Positions 24,423 to 33,904 of a DNA stretch of 64,000 nucleotides are shown piece after piece. A program made the translations under genes and the position numbers. The DNA comes from Inediibacterium massiliense (GTDB lineage: Bacteria; Bacillota; Clostridia; Peptostreptococcales; Thermotaleaceae): the NCBI RefSeq assembly GCF_001282725.1, contig NZ_LN876587.1, positions 1,049,695-1,113,694 on the forward strand, given 5' to 3'. The first letter of the stretch is position 1. Every line of letters starts with the position of its first letter. The notes beneath the pieces were generated by a model. The model saw only the letters and a program-made list of their open reading frames with translations. It was not told the origin of the DNA and ran no database searches.

Positions 24423-25742
24423 ATGACAGAGAAAATAAAAAAATCTAAAAAATCTAAAACCATGACTAGATTTATTTTCTTAAACCTTTTAGGAATCTTT
24501 ATGTTTTTCATTCCAATAACTATTGGTAAAACCACTTCCATACCCATTGACCATATTGTAACCTTTATTCGCCAAATTCCTTACTTTGGGATAGTTTATA
24601 CTGGAATCATAATTATTGTAGGAGCAATATTACCATTTAATAAAAAAACCTGGAATAAAGATATCGTTACTATGATTTTTTCAATTTTTAAAGTGTTGGG
24701 GATCTTTGTATATTTTACAGCAATATTTAAACTAGGACCAAAGACAATACAAACTCCAGGAATGCTGCCATTTGTTTTTAATAAGGTAGTTATTCCAGTG
24801 ACAATGCTAGTTCCTGTGGGAGCAGTGTTTTTAGCATTTTTAATGAATTATGGTTTTATGGAATTTGTTGGAGTTTTTATGCGACCTATTATGCGTCCTG
24901 TATGGAAAACTCCAGGCCGCTCAGCCGTCGATGCAGTAGCATCTTTTGTAGGAAGTTATTCTGTAGGACTACTTATTACCAATAGAGTACACAAAGAAGG
25001 ATATTATTCTATCAAAGAAGCATGTATTATAGCAACTGGCTTTTCTACAGTTTCTGCAACCTTCATGGTTGTTGTAGCTAAAACATTAGGATTAATGGGC
25101 AAATGGAATGCATATTTTTGGGGTACTCTTATGATAACTTTTATTGTAACAGCAATAACTACCAGAATTTATCCTTTGTCAAAAAAATCGGATAAGGGTT
25201 ATAATAATCAGAAAATTATACCCGAACCCATAGCTGAAAAAGGAAAGTTGTTTTCTACTGCTTTAAAAGAAGGCCTTAAAGCTTGTGAAATGGCTCCTGG
25301 AATAATAGAAGGAATTATAAAAAATTTTAAAGATGGGATAGGTCTTGCTCTTTCTATAGGCCCAACACTTATGTCCATTGGATTTTTTGGCCTTGTACTG
25401 GCTGAATTTACCCCTGTATTTGATATGATAGGATATATCTTCCTTCCATTTACCATGCTTTTAGGTTTTGGAGCTGAAGCTACCTTGGTTGCTAAAGGTT
25501 GTGCAATAAGCCTTGCTGAAATGTTTCTTCCTGCTAGCATAGTTGCTTCTGCTTCGTTATCTGTTCAAGGAGTTATCGCTATAGTTTGTGTTTCTGAAAT
25601 CCTGTTTTTCTCCGCTTCTATCCCCTGTATTTTATCAACAGAGATTAAAATTAATATGAAAGATCTTATGATTATATGGATAGAAAGAATTATTTTATCA
25701 TTACTTTTGGCAACACCCTTTGTTCACTTATTTATTATCTAG
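24423..25742 (+). CDS. YjiH family membrane transporter (nucleoside-recognition/Gate domain)
   Basis: ATG 24423 follows GAGGAGGATC. The 439-residue protein has about 10-11 transmembrane segments and Gate-domain signatures (SYSVGLLITNRVHKEGYYS, TGFSTVSATFMVVVAKTLG, LAEMFLPASIVASASLSVQGVIA, in parts), matching the YjiH family. Relatives are thought to move small solutes such as nucleosides or peptides across the cytoplasmic membrane. The substrate is unknown. Confidence 0.8.
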   Translation: MTEKIKKSKKSKTMTRFIFLNLLGIFMFFIPITIGKTTSIPIDHIVTFIRQIPYFGIVYTGIIIIVGAILPFNKKTWNKDIVTMIFSIFKVLGIFVYFTAIFKLGPKTIQTPGMLPFVFNKVVIPVTMLVPVGAVFLAFLMNYGFMEFVGVFMRPIMRPVWKTPGRSAVDAVASFVGSYSVGLLITNRVHKEGYYSIKEACIIATGFSTVSATFMVVVAKTLGLMGKWNAYFWGTLMITFIVTAITTRIYPLSKKSDKGYNNQKIIPEPIAEKGKLFSTALKEGLKACEMAPGIIEGIIKNFKDGIGLALSIGPTLMSIGFFGLVLAEFTPVFDMIGYIFLPFTMLLGFGAEATLVAKGCAISLAEMFLPASIVASASLSVQGVIAIVCVSEILFFSASIPCILSTEIKINMKDLMIIWIERIILSLLLATPFVHLFII

Positions 25743-25892
25743 TTAGCATATGTTTTTCTTAATATAATAATTCAATACGTTTGAGATCCCAGTTACCTAA
25801 AGTAATTACCATCATTTTACAAATAAGAAATACTCTCATAATAGTAACATTTTATGATGCTTTAAATAAACTATTATAGGAGGTGGTTCTTT

Positions 25893-26117
25893 ATGCCTTG
25901 GCAGACAAAACTTCCGTTTTTGATAAACCAGCCAGTAGGTGTTTCTCTCATTAATGGTCAAGGTGTTTCAGGTATACTTTGCAGCGTTTCTAACGGAGAA
26001 ATATACTTACTTGAGTATTTATATCATTCTCAATTCGCAACAAAGCATTATCCCTTTAACTCTATCCAGGATATCCATCCATTTCCACCTTGTTATAGTC
26101 CAGCATGGACTTACTAA
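25893..26117 (+). CDS. Small protein of unknown function, possibly Sm-like
   Basis: ATG 25893 has a perfect site (ATAGGAGGTGG). The 74-residue sequence has five predicted beta strands (VGVSLINGQGVSGILCSVSNGEIYLLEYL, in part, reads as a small Sm-like barrel), then a Pro/aromatic tail (HPFPPCYSPAWTY). Similar tails occur on spore-associated small proteins, but no family was firmly recognised. A terminator follows, so it is a single-gene unit. Confidence 0.6.
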   Translation: MPWQTKLPFLINQPVGVSLINGQGVSGILCSVSNGEIYLLEYLYHSQFATKHYPFNSIQDIHPFPPCYSPAWTY

Positions 26118-26146
26118 TTTCATCGTAATACTAAATACACTAAAAC

Positions 26147-26172
26147 GGAGTGTTTTGAAACACTCCTTCTTC
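26147..26172 (+). terminator. Terminator
   Basis: GGAGTGTTT (26147-26155) pairs with AAACACTCC (26158-26166), followed by TTCTTC. The T run is imperfect. Confidence 0.55.
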
Positions 26173-26238
26173 ATGTTCTACAAAAATATAGATTCAACTA
26201 TTTAAATCATAGCAAAAAACTACTGATAAACTTAAGTA

Positions 26239-27393
26239 TTATAATTTTGATAATAATTTCATAAGTATTGGTCTATGAATATTTACTGCCCTTACAGGAC
26301 ATAATTCCTGACAACAAAAACATCTTATACAATCATCCAAACTTATAACGGGTTTATTATTGACCATTTGAATAACTTGTGGTGGACAATTCTTTGCGCA
26401 ATCACCACATCCAACACATACTTCATGTGTAAATACTGGTTTGGGTTGTAATAACTCGTTCAATATATCTCTTAAGAATTTGGGTAATTTACCCTCTAAT
26501 AAATCCAAGCTTCTTATTTCTGGAACAACAAAGTCATTGATTATAAATTGATCTAGTTCATCTCCTTTAAGCTCTATATCATCAAAATTTCCTTTACATA
26601 ATTTTCTTTCTATACATCTTTGAATAGTGGGTACTCTTGCAGGAGACAATCCGATAATAGAAGTTGCTACCACATCCAAATGATATGGACTTGTTGAAGC
26701 AATCACCACTCCTATTTTTCTAGGATCTCCTCCACTTGGTCCCTCCCCTTCCATTCCTACAATTCCATCCATAAAAGACAGTATAGGCTTTGCTACTAAA
26801 CATATATCTACTAAAGCATTTGAAAAATCTTTATTATTAGGCATTCGTACATGATATTCAGCTTTTTCAAGACCTGCTACCATTCCAAACATATTTTTAA
26901 CTGCACCTGTAAACATCATCATTCCATGAGTTTTTAATTTTGATACAGATATTACTTTATCTACTTCTTTTAGAACTTCTATTGTAGTGATATTTTTCAA
27001 AATAAATCCATCTTCATTTTTTATATTTACTGTATTTGTATTGTAATTTAACTGAACGCTCACTTCATTAGATATTTCTTCTATTCCACAAGCTCTATAC
27101 ACACCCTTTAGCACTCTAGTATTAAAAGGTCCTCCTGGACTGTCTCCAATAATAACTTCTGCTCCATAATCTATCAGTACTTTCGCTAATGCTTTCGCAA
27201 ATATAGGGTGCGTTGTTGTAGCATCCTCAGGTTTCTTTTTCATTAAAAGATTGAGCTTTAATAAAACTCTATCTCCTTTATCTATATATTTTTCTATTCC
27301 TCCAAGATGATGAAAGCTTTCTATAATTGACTTTTTTACAAGCTCATACTCATACTCTCTACATTCTACTAAAGATACCGTTTCTTTTTTCAT
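26239..27393 (-). CDS. DUF362 and 4Fe-4S ferredoxin domain protein
   Basis: The 384-residue protein has a DUF362 domain (about 1-300; YIDKGDRVLLKLNLL, IGDSPGGPF, VSKLKTHGMMMFTGAVKNMFG) and two C-terminal [4Fe-4S] motifs, CVGCGDCAKNCPP and CIRCFCCQELCP. DUF362 proteins are iron-sulfur proteins of anaerobes with no settled reaction; electron transfer in the cytosol is likely. The start at 27393 follows GCAGGAGAGAAG. It stands alone, with no obvious redox partner nearby. Confidence 0.88.
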   Translation of the reverse strand: MKKETVSLVECREYEYELVKKSIIESFHHLGGIEKYIDKGDRVLLKLNLLMKKKPEDATTTHPIFAKALAKVLIDYGAEVIIGDSPGGPFNTRVLKGVYRACGIEEISNEVSVQLNYNTNTVNIKNEDGFILKNITTIEVLKEVDKVISVSKLKTHGMMMFTGAVKNMFGMVAGLEKAEYHVRMPNNKDFSNALVDICLVAKPILSFMDGIVGMEGEGPSGGDPRKIGVVIASTSPYHLDVVATSIIGLSPARVPTIQRCIERKLCKGNFDDIELKGDELDQFIINDFVVPEIRSLDLLEGKLPKFLRDILNELLQPKPVFTHEVCVGCGDCAKNCPPQVIQMVNNKPVISLDDCIRCFCCQELCPVRAVNIHRPILMKLLSKL

Positions 27394-27673
27394 TCTTCTC
27401 TCCTGCTATAATATGTTATTTTAAGAAAAATTAACGTCTTTTCTTCTATTATAATGGAAAAAATCTCTAATCACTAGATAAAAACTACTCTATATGCAAC
27501 AATACTTCCTCTCTGTATATCTATACTAACTCATTATTAATATGAGGAAAGTAGTTGCTACATGTACTAGAGGAATTACTGCAATCCATATGTTTTTATC
27601 TTGTTTACTAACGTACAAAATAAAACATACAATTCAAGCTTAAAAATGCTTTGCATTACTCTGTAAAGCCTTT

Positions 27674-27967
27674 TTAAAAGCTGATATAAGAGTTTATTTT
27701 ATTAGAAGGAGTTTTCCAATAATAATATATACCATCTAAAAAATGTGTTAAAACATTAAACTCTATAAAAATCACATCATCTTTAACATCAGTTTCTATA
27801 TTACTTGTGTTATTCATATTAAAATCTACAGTATTATCGATGATCTTTTTTTCTGGCAAGAATATTTGTACTTTATTTTCATCTTTTAATAAGGTAATCA
27901 TTTTATTGCTTTTATCAAATAGAAAATTACATTCTACATATTCTGATACCCTTTTAAATGGGACCAT
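27674..27967 (-). pseudogene. Fragment of a copper-amine-oxidase-N-like (stalk) domain protein
   Basis: The frame contains the typical pattern MVPFKRVSEYVECNFLFDKSNKMITLL (in part) of the copper amine oxidase N-terminal domain, which in Firmicutes is a wall/surface module. The ATG at 27967 has no ribosome site. Upstream the same frame continues through domain-like residues until a TGA, without a start, so the signal peptide and first part are missing. The 280 bases downstream (27394-27673) hold no gene. Confidence 0.5.
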
Positions 27968-28039
27968 AACAACAGGATCATTAGATGAGCTTGCTTTTAA
28001 AATGGTTGCTTCATAATTTAAGAATGTTACAATTCAATT

Positions 28040-28876
28040 TTATAATTTATCTTTTGCATAAACAATAGAAACAAAATCTGGACTCACAAAGGGTTCTCCA
28101 CCTTCAGCATACATTAGACCTTCTATTGGAATCATTGGATTAGAGTAAGTGGTGCTTTTAGAAATGTCTATATGACTGGCACAGTTAATTAATTTGTTAA
28201 TTATGTCTTTATTATATGGTTCAATAAAATGAGAAGCAATAATTTTATCAAAATCTAATTGATTTAACTTTTTTAGACTTTTAATATAAGTGCTAATTGA
28301 TGTACTTTCTTCAAGAAACATCAGTACATGTGATGATATTGAATCTCCACTAAATAATACTTTATTTCTTCTATCTAAAAGTGCAATAGATCCATTGGTA
28401 TGACCAGGTAAATGAATTACTTCAAGTTCTCTCCCACCCAAATCAAACACATATCCTTCTTCTACAGGAATTAAAACTGCATTATCGTTTCTGTTTACAT
28501 ACTCTTCTTTCAAAAAAAACTCAGGAAATATCAAATTTTGTTGTTTGAAATACTCTATAATATAATTTTTTACGTCTGCTATCAGATATTTCTTTTTCAC
28601 CTGAATATCTTCTTTATGAATATAGACTTCATTAAATTGATAATTACCACTTACATGATCAATATGTCCATGACTATTTACAACTAGAATTGGTAAATTC
28701 GTAATAGAATTAACTAATTGTTTTAAATTTCCTATACCATAACCTGTATCAAGTAATAGTGCCTTTTCGTTACCTACAATTAATGTGCTATAAACCGTAG
28801 CAGAATCATTAATAGGATCATTAATATGATATATTCCATCCATAACTTTTTTTATATCAAAATATTGTTTCATCAT
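28040..28876 (-). CDS. Metallo-beta-lactamase-fold hydrolase
   Basis: Start 28876 is 8 bases from AAGGAG. The 278-residue protein has the full zinc set: H-x-H-x-D-H in VVNSHGHIDHVSG, His in HLPGHTNGSIAL, Asp in LFSGDSIS and His in IIASHFIEP. This is the glyoxalase II-like branch that hydrolyses thioesters, phosphoesters or lactones in the cytosol. The substrate cannot be told. The downstream stalk-domain fragment is not functionally linked. Confidence 0.88.
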   Translation of the reverse strand: MMKQYFDIKKVMDGIYHINDPINDSATVYSTLIVGNEKALLLDTGYGIGNLKQLVNSITNLPILVVNSHGHIDHVSGNYQFNEVYIHKEDIQVKKKYLIADVKNYIIEYFKQQNLIFPEFFLKEEYVNRNDNAVLIPVEEGYVFDLGGRELEVIHLPGHTNGSIALLDRRNKVLFSGDSISSHVLMFLEESTSISTYIKSLKKLNQLDFDKIIASHFIEPYNKDIINKLINCASHIDISKSTTYSNPMIPIEGLMYAEGGEPFVSPDFVSIVYAKDKL

Positions 28877-28999
28877 AATAAACACTCCTTAATATGTTAT
28901 TACGTATACTGGGATTATACTAAATATACCCAAATAGATAAACATCGACCCTGCGTCCTTTCAATGTAAATGAGTTTGCACTCTATGACAGCTACCGTC

Positions 29000-29113
29000 T
29001 TACTTCCCTATTATATATGGCATTCTTGCTATTACAGTGATAGCCAATCCTATTGATAATATTTTACCAATGGGTGATAGATCATTATAATACTTGTTGT
29101 TGGGAACACGCTG
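29000..29113 (-). pseudogene. Open stretch after the GNAT stop, possible membrane-protein fragment
   Basis: In frame with and directly downstream of the GNAT stop codon, 37 codons read as a hydrophobic protein end (NNKYYNDLSPIGKILSIGLA, ARMPYIIGK) before TAA at 29000-29002. It has no start codon. It may be a remnant of another gene joined here; low confidence. Confidence 0.25.
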
Positions 29114-29560
29114 TTAGGTAAAGGACTTATTCATTTTCACTAAGAGTAAAGTTTTTTCTTCATAATACTCATTGCACCACCTATGTTTTTTAACAATCTT
29201 TTCTGGTACACTTTCTCTATCATTAATATCTTCAAAGCCGAAACTTTTATAAAAATGCTCTAAGTGTTCAAACGGTATGCAATAAACATATTTGTACTCA
29301 TTTGAAATACTTACCAATTCGGAAACTATTTTTGTCGCTATACCTTTACCTCTGTAGTCTTCTAAGACATATATTCCTCCTAATTCAGAACTTTCGAAAT
29401 CAATTTCTTGTAATCTTCCCAGCCCAGCAATCCCAATATTTGACTCAGCAACAACAATTTTTTCATTTGAGAATTCAGATTCCTTGAAACCAATTTTTCT
29501 ATATGTTTCATTTATCCATTCTATATCGGATTCTTTTGCAATTCTAAGTTTAATATTCAT
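29114..29560 (-). CDS. GNAT family N-acetyltransferase
   Basis: The 148-residue protein has the GNAT fold: beta strand IKLRIAKESDIEWINETYRKIGF (in part), acetyl-CoA loop GIYVLEDYRGKGIATKIVSELV with the R/Q-x-x-G-x-G/A pattern, and the C-terminal HLEHFYKSFGFEDI. It transfers acetyl from acetyl-CoA to an unknown amine. The start at 29560 follows TAGGAGGTTTC. Confidence 0.88.
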   Translation of the reverse strand: MNIKLRIAKESDIEWINETYRKIGFKESEFSNEKIVVAESNIGIAGLGRLQEIDFESSELGGIYVLEDYRGKGIATKIVSELVSISNEYKYVYCIPFEHLEHFYKSFGFEDINDRESVPEKIVKKHRWCNEYYEEKTLLLVKMNKSFT

Positions 29561-29775
29561 TATGAAACCTCCTAGTTTATATCTTTCATCTAAAGATTGA
29601 TTACCGCCACCGAAAGTTCGTTTTTTATACTTTCAAGGGTAGTATTGGTGAACCACGGTTCGATAATATGTACTTTTATACAAGATGATTTTATATCATA
29701 GCAATATGAAATATTTTGCAATTCGGGGTAATAACCGCAAAGCGCACATTTACCATGTTAAGACATATATTACCA

Positions 29776-29819
29776 AAACACCGATATATGCAAAATTTTT
29801 TCTGTATATATCGGTGTTT
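29776..29819. repeat. 14-bp perfect inverted repeat (hairpin)
   Basis: AAACACCGATATAT (29776-29789) pairs with ATATATCGGTGTTT (29806-29819) around 16 bases. On the - strand only a short TTTT follows, so it may be a weak terminator for the DUF5713 transcript. The gap 29561-29862 otherwise shows no gene. Confidence 0.5.
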
Positions 29820-29862
29820 AAATTTCTATATATGAAATAACATTTTTTTGACACCTTTTTGA

Positions 29863-30214
29863 TTACCAAGATCTTTCTCTTATTGCTGTTTCTATATCAA
29901 TACCTATTTTATAATATTGAAGCATATTGTAGACTGTATCTGCAATAGTTTCTCTTGCACAAGTTTCTATTTCACTATTATTTTCGTCAAACTCTTCTTC
30001 TAATGCATTGATCCCTAAAGTCATATCATCTAGTTTTTCTTGAATTTCTTCTAATGATTTATTTCCTTTTTCTATAAATTGTTCTACTTCTTGAATTAGC
30101 ACTTTAATTTTATCTACTAAAAATGTTGGATAATAAGGGTCTTTATACATATCTAAATGTTGGATAATAAGGGTCTTTATACATATCTACTAGATATTCA
30201 TAATTTTTGTTCAC
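29863..30214 (-). pseudogene. DUF5713 family gene interrupted by a 34-bp tandem duplication
   Basis: The natural start is GTG at 30214-30212, overlapping the TGA of the upstream radical SAM gene (GTGA) with AAAGGAGAG as site. Frame 1 gives NKNYEYLVDMYKDPYYPTF and then stops after 22 residues, because a 34-bp unit (30121-30154 and 30155-30188) is present twice. Removing one copy restores one frame of 105 residues through the family part ALEEEFDENNSEIET and DTVYNMLQYYKIGIDIETAI. The remaining ATG at 30150 in the second copy lacks a ribosome site. Function of DUF5713 is unknown. Confidence 0.75.
30121..30188. repeat. Perfect 34-bp tandem duplication
   Basis: Two identical adjacent 34-base units (30121-30154, 30155-30188). 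34 is not a multiple of three, so the copy number decides the frame of the DUF5713 gene. Such duplications can be lost by slipped-strand mispairing. Confidence 0.95.
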
Positions 30215-31746
30215 GTTCTCTCTCCTTTTACAATTTCTAAACTAATAATATAAGGCAAATGATCTATGTTTAGCTGATAATAGGCTTCTTTTCTCACAGA
30301 AGTTGATGCATTTAAAACTGCTACTGAATAAGGATAGTCTCTAAAAAGTGGAATATCGTTATGGCTATTACCTACCACTAACAGTTCTTCCTTTTTAAAT
30401 AATTTCCACTGTCTAATCATATCTACCCCTTTAGTTTTGCTAGCATCTATACTCTGTCTATAAGCTTTGATTCCATCAAATACCCAATAGGTTTTAGTTT
30501 CTTCTGTCCATAAAGTAGCCCACTTTTTGGGCAGTATTACTCTAAGAGTTTCACCAGAAGGTTTTCGATCAAAAAAAAGTTTGTTACATTTTAAGATTTT
30601 TTCTGGTATTTTCTCTAAAGTTTTATCTGGAATCATCTGGAATTCATCTTTTTCTAGTTGAAAGTCTACTACGTGTGTACCATTCGAAAAGATACCCCCT
30701 TGAAAAAGATGCCAAATACTTTTGCATTTTTTTCTAACCTTTTCTATAGGTAAAGCTGTAACAAAATAGAGCTTTACTTTACCATGAAGGTATTTTAATA
30801 CTTTCTCTGTACTAGAGGATATCTTTCCATTAGAGTCTGTCAGTGTCCCATCTACATCAAAAAAAATAGCTTTGTATTTTCTTTTTTGTGGTATACGAAC
30901 AGGTAATGTGTTTCCAAAAAATCTTATCATACGAATATCTTTAATATTTGAATACGCCAAATAACAATCACATAGTTTTCTATGACATTCAAAAGGCTTC
31001 AAATTTTTTTCTAAACTATAAAAATCACCAATAGGGCGTTTGTTCATATGACATGGTAAAATATCTCCATTTGCCTCTATAAAATAACTCTGACTACCTG
31101 ATCGGCATGTCTCAAAAGAAGTACGCGTATTCATCTCAAAAGGAAAAAAAGGATCAATCTCTTTGAACTCAGATAGATCTTCTAAGCTATAGTGAATTTT
31201 GTGCTTTGCTTGACCATTGAGCCAAAGATAAATATCAGGGGATAGATATTTTTTTAGCTCCCTAATTTCTTGTGCCCTTTTCGATAGTGCAACCATACCC
31301 ACACAGATATCTATTTGTAAAGATAATTGATTCGCCTTTTTAGCAAACTCTTCAGCACGAACCATTGTAGGATGATAACTTCCCCACAATTTTATTTTTT
31401 CTTTTTTTACTCCTGATCTTTCAATAGCATCTAAAAATTCATTCACATCAAAGCTTAAATTTGTTTGAATACTAATATAGCGTACTTTTTCAAGCTTAGC
31501 CAATTGAATCATAGCTTTCGTATAATATGGATGAGTCATGGCTTCTCCATAGGGAGTAAAAAATATAGAGATTCTTTCTTTGAATAATATATTTTCTATA
31601 GTTTTGCAAAAACGCATAAGTGCTTTTTGATCTCTTTCAATCTCCACTGATGAAGCTTTTTTCTTGGCAAAAGGACAATAATAACAAGTATAATTGCAAG
31701 AGGATAATACGCCTCTATAATATAGATGTTTTGCATTTTCTATCAT
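30211..31746 (-). CDS. STM4011-type radical SAM protein fused to a HAD-superfamily phosphatase
   Basis: Start 31746 is chosen because MIENAKHLYYRGVLSSCNY matches the family opening and GGAG lies about 10 bases upstream. The 511-residue protein has a radical SAM domain (1-285) with C17-x3-C21-x2-C24 in CNYTCYYCPF, plus further Cys (CRSG, PCHMNK, CHRKLCDC) that could hold an auxiliary cluster. Residues 290-511 form a Cof-type HAD hydrolase: FFDVDGTLTDS, a Thr in YFVTALP and VVGNSHNDIPLF. STM4011 relatives normally lack HAD. It is last but one in the STM4015-4011 operon, overlapping STM4012 by 32 bases and coupled to DUF5713. Confidence 0.8.
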   Translation of the reverse strand: MIENAKHLYYRGVLSSCNYTCYYCPFAKKKASSVEIERDQKALMRFCKTIENILFKERISIFFTPYGEAMTHPYYTKAMIQLAKLEKVRYISIQTNLSFDVNEFLDAIERSGVKKEKIKLWGSYHPTMVRAEEFAKKANQLSLQIDICVGMVALSKRAQEIRELKKYLSPDIYLWLNGQAKHKIHYSLEDLSEFKEIDPFFPFEMNTRTSFETCRSGSQSYFIEANGDILPCHMNKRPIGDFYSLEKNLKPFECHRKLCDCYLAYSNIKDIRMIRFFGNTLPVRIPQKRKYKAIFFDVDGTLTDSNGKISSSTEKVLKYLHGKVKLYFVTALPIEKVRKKCKSIWHLFQGGIFSNGTHVVDFQLEKDEFQMIPDKTLEKIPEKILKCNKLFFDRKPSGETLRVILPKKWATLWTEETKTYWVFDGIKAYRQSIDASKTKGVDMIRQWKLFKKEELLVVGNSHNDIPLFRDYPYSVAVLNASTSVRKEAYYQLNIDHLPYIISLEIVKGERT

Positions 31747-33019
31747 GATAGTATGTCTCCATTTTCTCCATAACTTCACTAGACATAAACATAGGCCCTA
31801 TATAATCGGATAATCCCATTCCGTCTTGAGTAAGATGAATACAATCTTTGTCTTGTATGATCCATCCCTTTTTACAAAATTCTAAAATCATAGGATAATC
31901 TTTAATAAGGTGAGTACCAAATAACTCTTCATATTCACTTTTATGAATTCCCCTATAGTGCAAAAGATTTTTAATTACATAGCGTCTTTGCCTTTCCTCT
32001 TTAGATAACTCATATATAGATAAATTTTCAAAAAAGTCCTCTTTTTTTATATAGTTATCCAAAGATTTTATACAAGCTTTTGATTCTGCTGTATAGGGCT
32101 CACAATAATGCAAATGATCTAAATAAGTTCTACCCCCACAGCCTAGGGCAATCATATTTTCAAAACCACAACTCTTTTCATGATCTGGCTTTTGTTTTAC
32201 AAATCTTCTCATAGAAATTTGGTGATAGCCATTGGCCTTTAAATATAATGTAATCTCTTGATAGAGCTCATATTGAAGTCTTCTATCTATATGGAATTTT
32301 CCATAGATTCTAGTGTTAGTTTGTTGATATAAGGGATAGACAAATATTTCTTCTGGTTTATATTGTAGAGCTTTTTCAGCTGAATAAAGTAAAGTTTTAA
32401 TGGTTTGTCCTGGTATGCCGTAAATCAAATCTATATTTAAAATAGGAAATTTTTCATTTTTAATAAAATTCAATGCCTTTTCTGCCATCACAGCACTATG
32501 ATGACGCTCAAGGATATCTAGTTCCTTTTGTACAAAAGACTGAACACCAATGCTAATGCGATTCATTTCCATTTGTTTTAAATAACTTAATTTTTCAGTT
32601 GTTGTCTGGTTAGGAGAAGTTTCAATACCAATAAAATCTTCTTTTAATTTGATTCCATAGCTCTTAACCCCTAATTCAAAAAGCTTATCTAGCTGTTTGA
32701 TACTTAAAATCAATGGAGTCCCACCACCAAAAACCAAAGAATCAAAATGGATTTCTGATAAATCTAAAGTTTGCTTTAATTGTTGGCTATGTCTTAGGAT
32801 AGCTTCTATATATTGCTCTATTCTATCCTCATTTTTTGAAGGTATTGAAAATAGATTGCAATACCCACATTTGCTGTCACAAAATGGAATATGATAATAT
32901 AGTCCTATGTTTTGATTTTTAAGGTTAAAATTGTATTCTGATAGATTCAATTTCTTTATATACTCATAAGCAGTTTTATGAGGATAACTGTACATATATT
33001 GCTTATAAATATTATTCAT
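31715..33019 (-). CDS. STM4012-type radical SAM protein (HemN-like)
   Basis: The 434-residue protein is like oxygen-independent coproporphyrinogen oxidase: HIPFCDSKCGYCNLFS with C47-x3-C51-x2-C54, FGGGTPLILS for SAM binding and GVQSFVQKELDILER. The C-terminus has the winged HemN-like domain (ERQRRYVIKNLLHYRGI). Operon context and divergence point to the STM4012 family and not heme synthesis. ATG 33019 follows GAGGAAGATA and lies 8 bases inside the STM4013 gene. The substrate is unknown. Confidence 0.82.
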   Translation of the reverse strand: MNNIYKQYMYSYPHKTAYEYIKKLNLSEYNFNLKNQNIGLYYHIPFCDSKCGYCNLFSIPSKNEDRIEQYIEAILRHSQQLKQTLDLSEIHFDSLVFGGGTPLILSIKQLDKLFELGVKSYGIKLKEDFIGIETSPNQTTTEKLSYLKQMEMNRISIGVQSFVQKELDILERHHSAVMAEKALNFIKNEKFPILNIDLIYGIPGQTIKTLLYSAEKALQYKPEEIFVYPLYQQTNTRIYGKFHIDRRLQYELYQEITLYLKANGYHQISMRRFVKQKPDHEKSCGFENMIALGCGGRTYLDHLHYCEPYTAESKACIKSLDNYIKKEDFFENLSIYELSKEERQRRYVIKNLLHYRGIHKSEYEELFGTHLIKDYPMILEFCKKGWIIQDKDCIHLTQDGMGLSDYIGPMFMSSEVMEKMETYYHDRKCKTSIL

Positions 33020-33896
33020 TATCTTCCTCTAAGAAAAAATGTTTATAAGGAACTGTGTATACAATCTCATGAGATAGACAATGAAAGTGGTATCCATCTT
33101 CTCCATAGCAACTACCGTGATCCGAGCAAGCTATAACAAATGTTTTCCCTCTCTTTTTAAACATATTAAACAATCTACCCAAATGAGAATCTACATAACG
33201 CAGAGCTGCTCCATGAGTTTCTATATTATCTTCCTTTGCCCCCTCTAAATAAAAACTGTTTGGATAATGTATGCTGTCAATGTTTACATACATAAAAATC
33301 CTCTGATCAGCATCATATTTCATTAATTTCTTCTCTATAAAGTCTAGTTGGTTTTCAAAACTTTTGGGCATATGACAGCTAAAAGAAGGATGCCAATAAC
33401 TTTTTTGAAACAAATTTGGCAATACAGAGTTCATTGGAGTTCTTTTGTTGAAAAAACCTACTCCACCAATACAGATGGTTTCATATCCTATATTGGCTAA
33501 CCCTTCTACAAAACTAGCCCCTTCAAATAAGAAAGCATTTGGATTCGTTTTAAGACTAGCTGAAAAATCTTTGGGCATAAAGAGTTTTTCTCTTTCAAAT
33601 AGAGGAATTGGCTCTGCACGAGTAGGTAATGCTCCTGCAAACATAGCTACATGAGATGGAAACGTATAATTACCTGGGGCATGACATTTAATCCACTTGC
33701 CATATTGATTGAGAACAGGTGTATTTCCCTTTTCCTGCTGGTCATAAGCCACATCATACCTTAATGTATCAAGACAAACAAATAAGATATCATGACTTCC
33801 AACAATTTCATTCATGTTTACTGTATATTGGGCTCTTTTGGGATCACCAATTACTTTTTTAGGTACTTCATTACTTATTTTGGTCACTTTAATCAT
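33012..33896 (-). CDS. STM4013/SEN3800-type hydrolase (alkaline phosphatase superfamily)
   Basis: The 294-residue protein shows the sulfatase/phosphodiesterase metal site: Asp in ILFVCLDTLRYDVA, a probable nucleophile Thr in NYTFPSHVAMFAG and the Asp-His pair in ACSDHGSCYGEDG. No signal peptide, so it acts in the cytosol. The start is ATG 33896, where AAGG abuts it, or GTG 33887 with better spacing. It is the third gene of the STM401x operon and may release or transfer a phosphate- or sulfate-type group on the pathway product. Confidence 0.78.
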   Translation of the reverse strand: MIKVTKISNEVPKKVIGDPKRAQYTVNMNEIVGSHDILFVCLDTLRYDVAYDQQEKGNTPVLNQYGKWIKCHAPGNYTFPSHVAMFAGALPTRAEPIPLFEREKLFMPKDFSASLKTNPNAFLFEGASFVEGLANIGYETICIGGVGFFNKRTPMNSVLPNLFQKSYWHPSFSCHMPKSFENQLDFIEKKLMKYDADQRIFMYVNIDSIHYPNSFYLEGAKEDNIETHGAALRYVDSHLGRLFNMFKKRGKTFVIACSDHGSCYGEDGYHFHCLSHEIVYTVPYKHFFLEEDNE

Positions 33897-33904
33897 CCTT
33901 TATT

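Noticed and set aside
25939-26205. 88-codon + strand frame overlapping the small gene at 25893
   Set aside because: It overlaps in another frame, has no ribosome site, and runs through the terminator at 26147.
27541-27645. 33-codon + strand frame in the gap after the DUF362 gene
   Set aside because: No ribosome site, too short and not protein-like.
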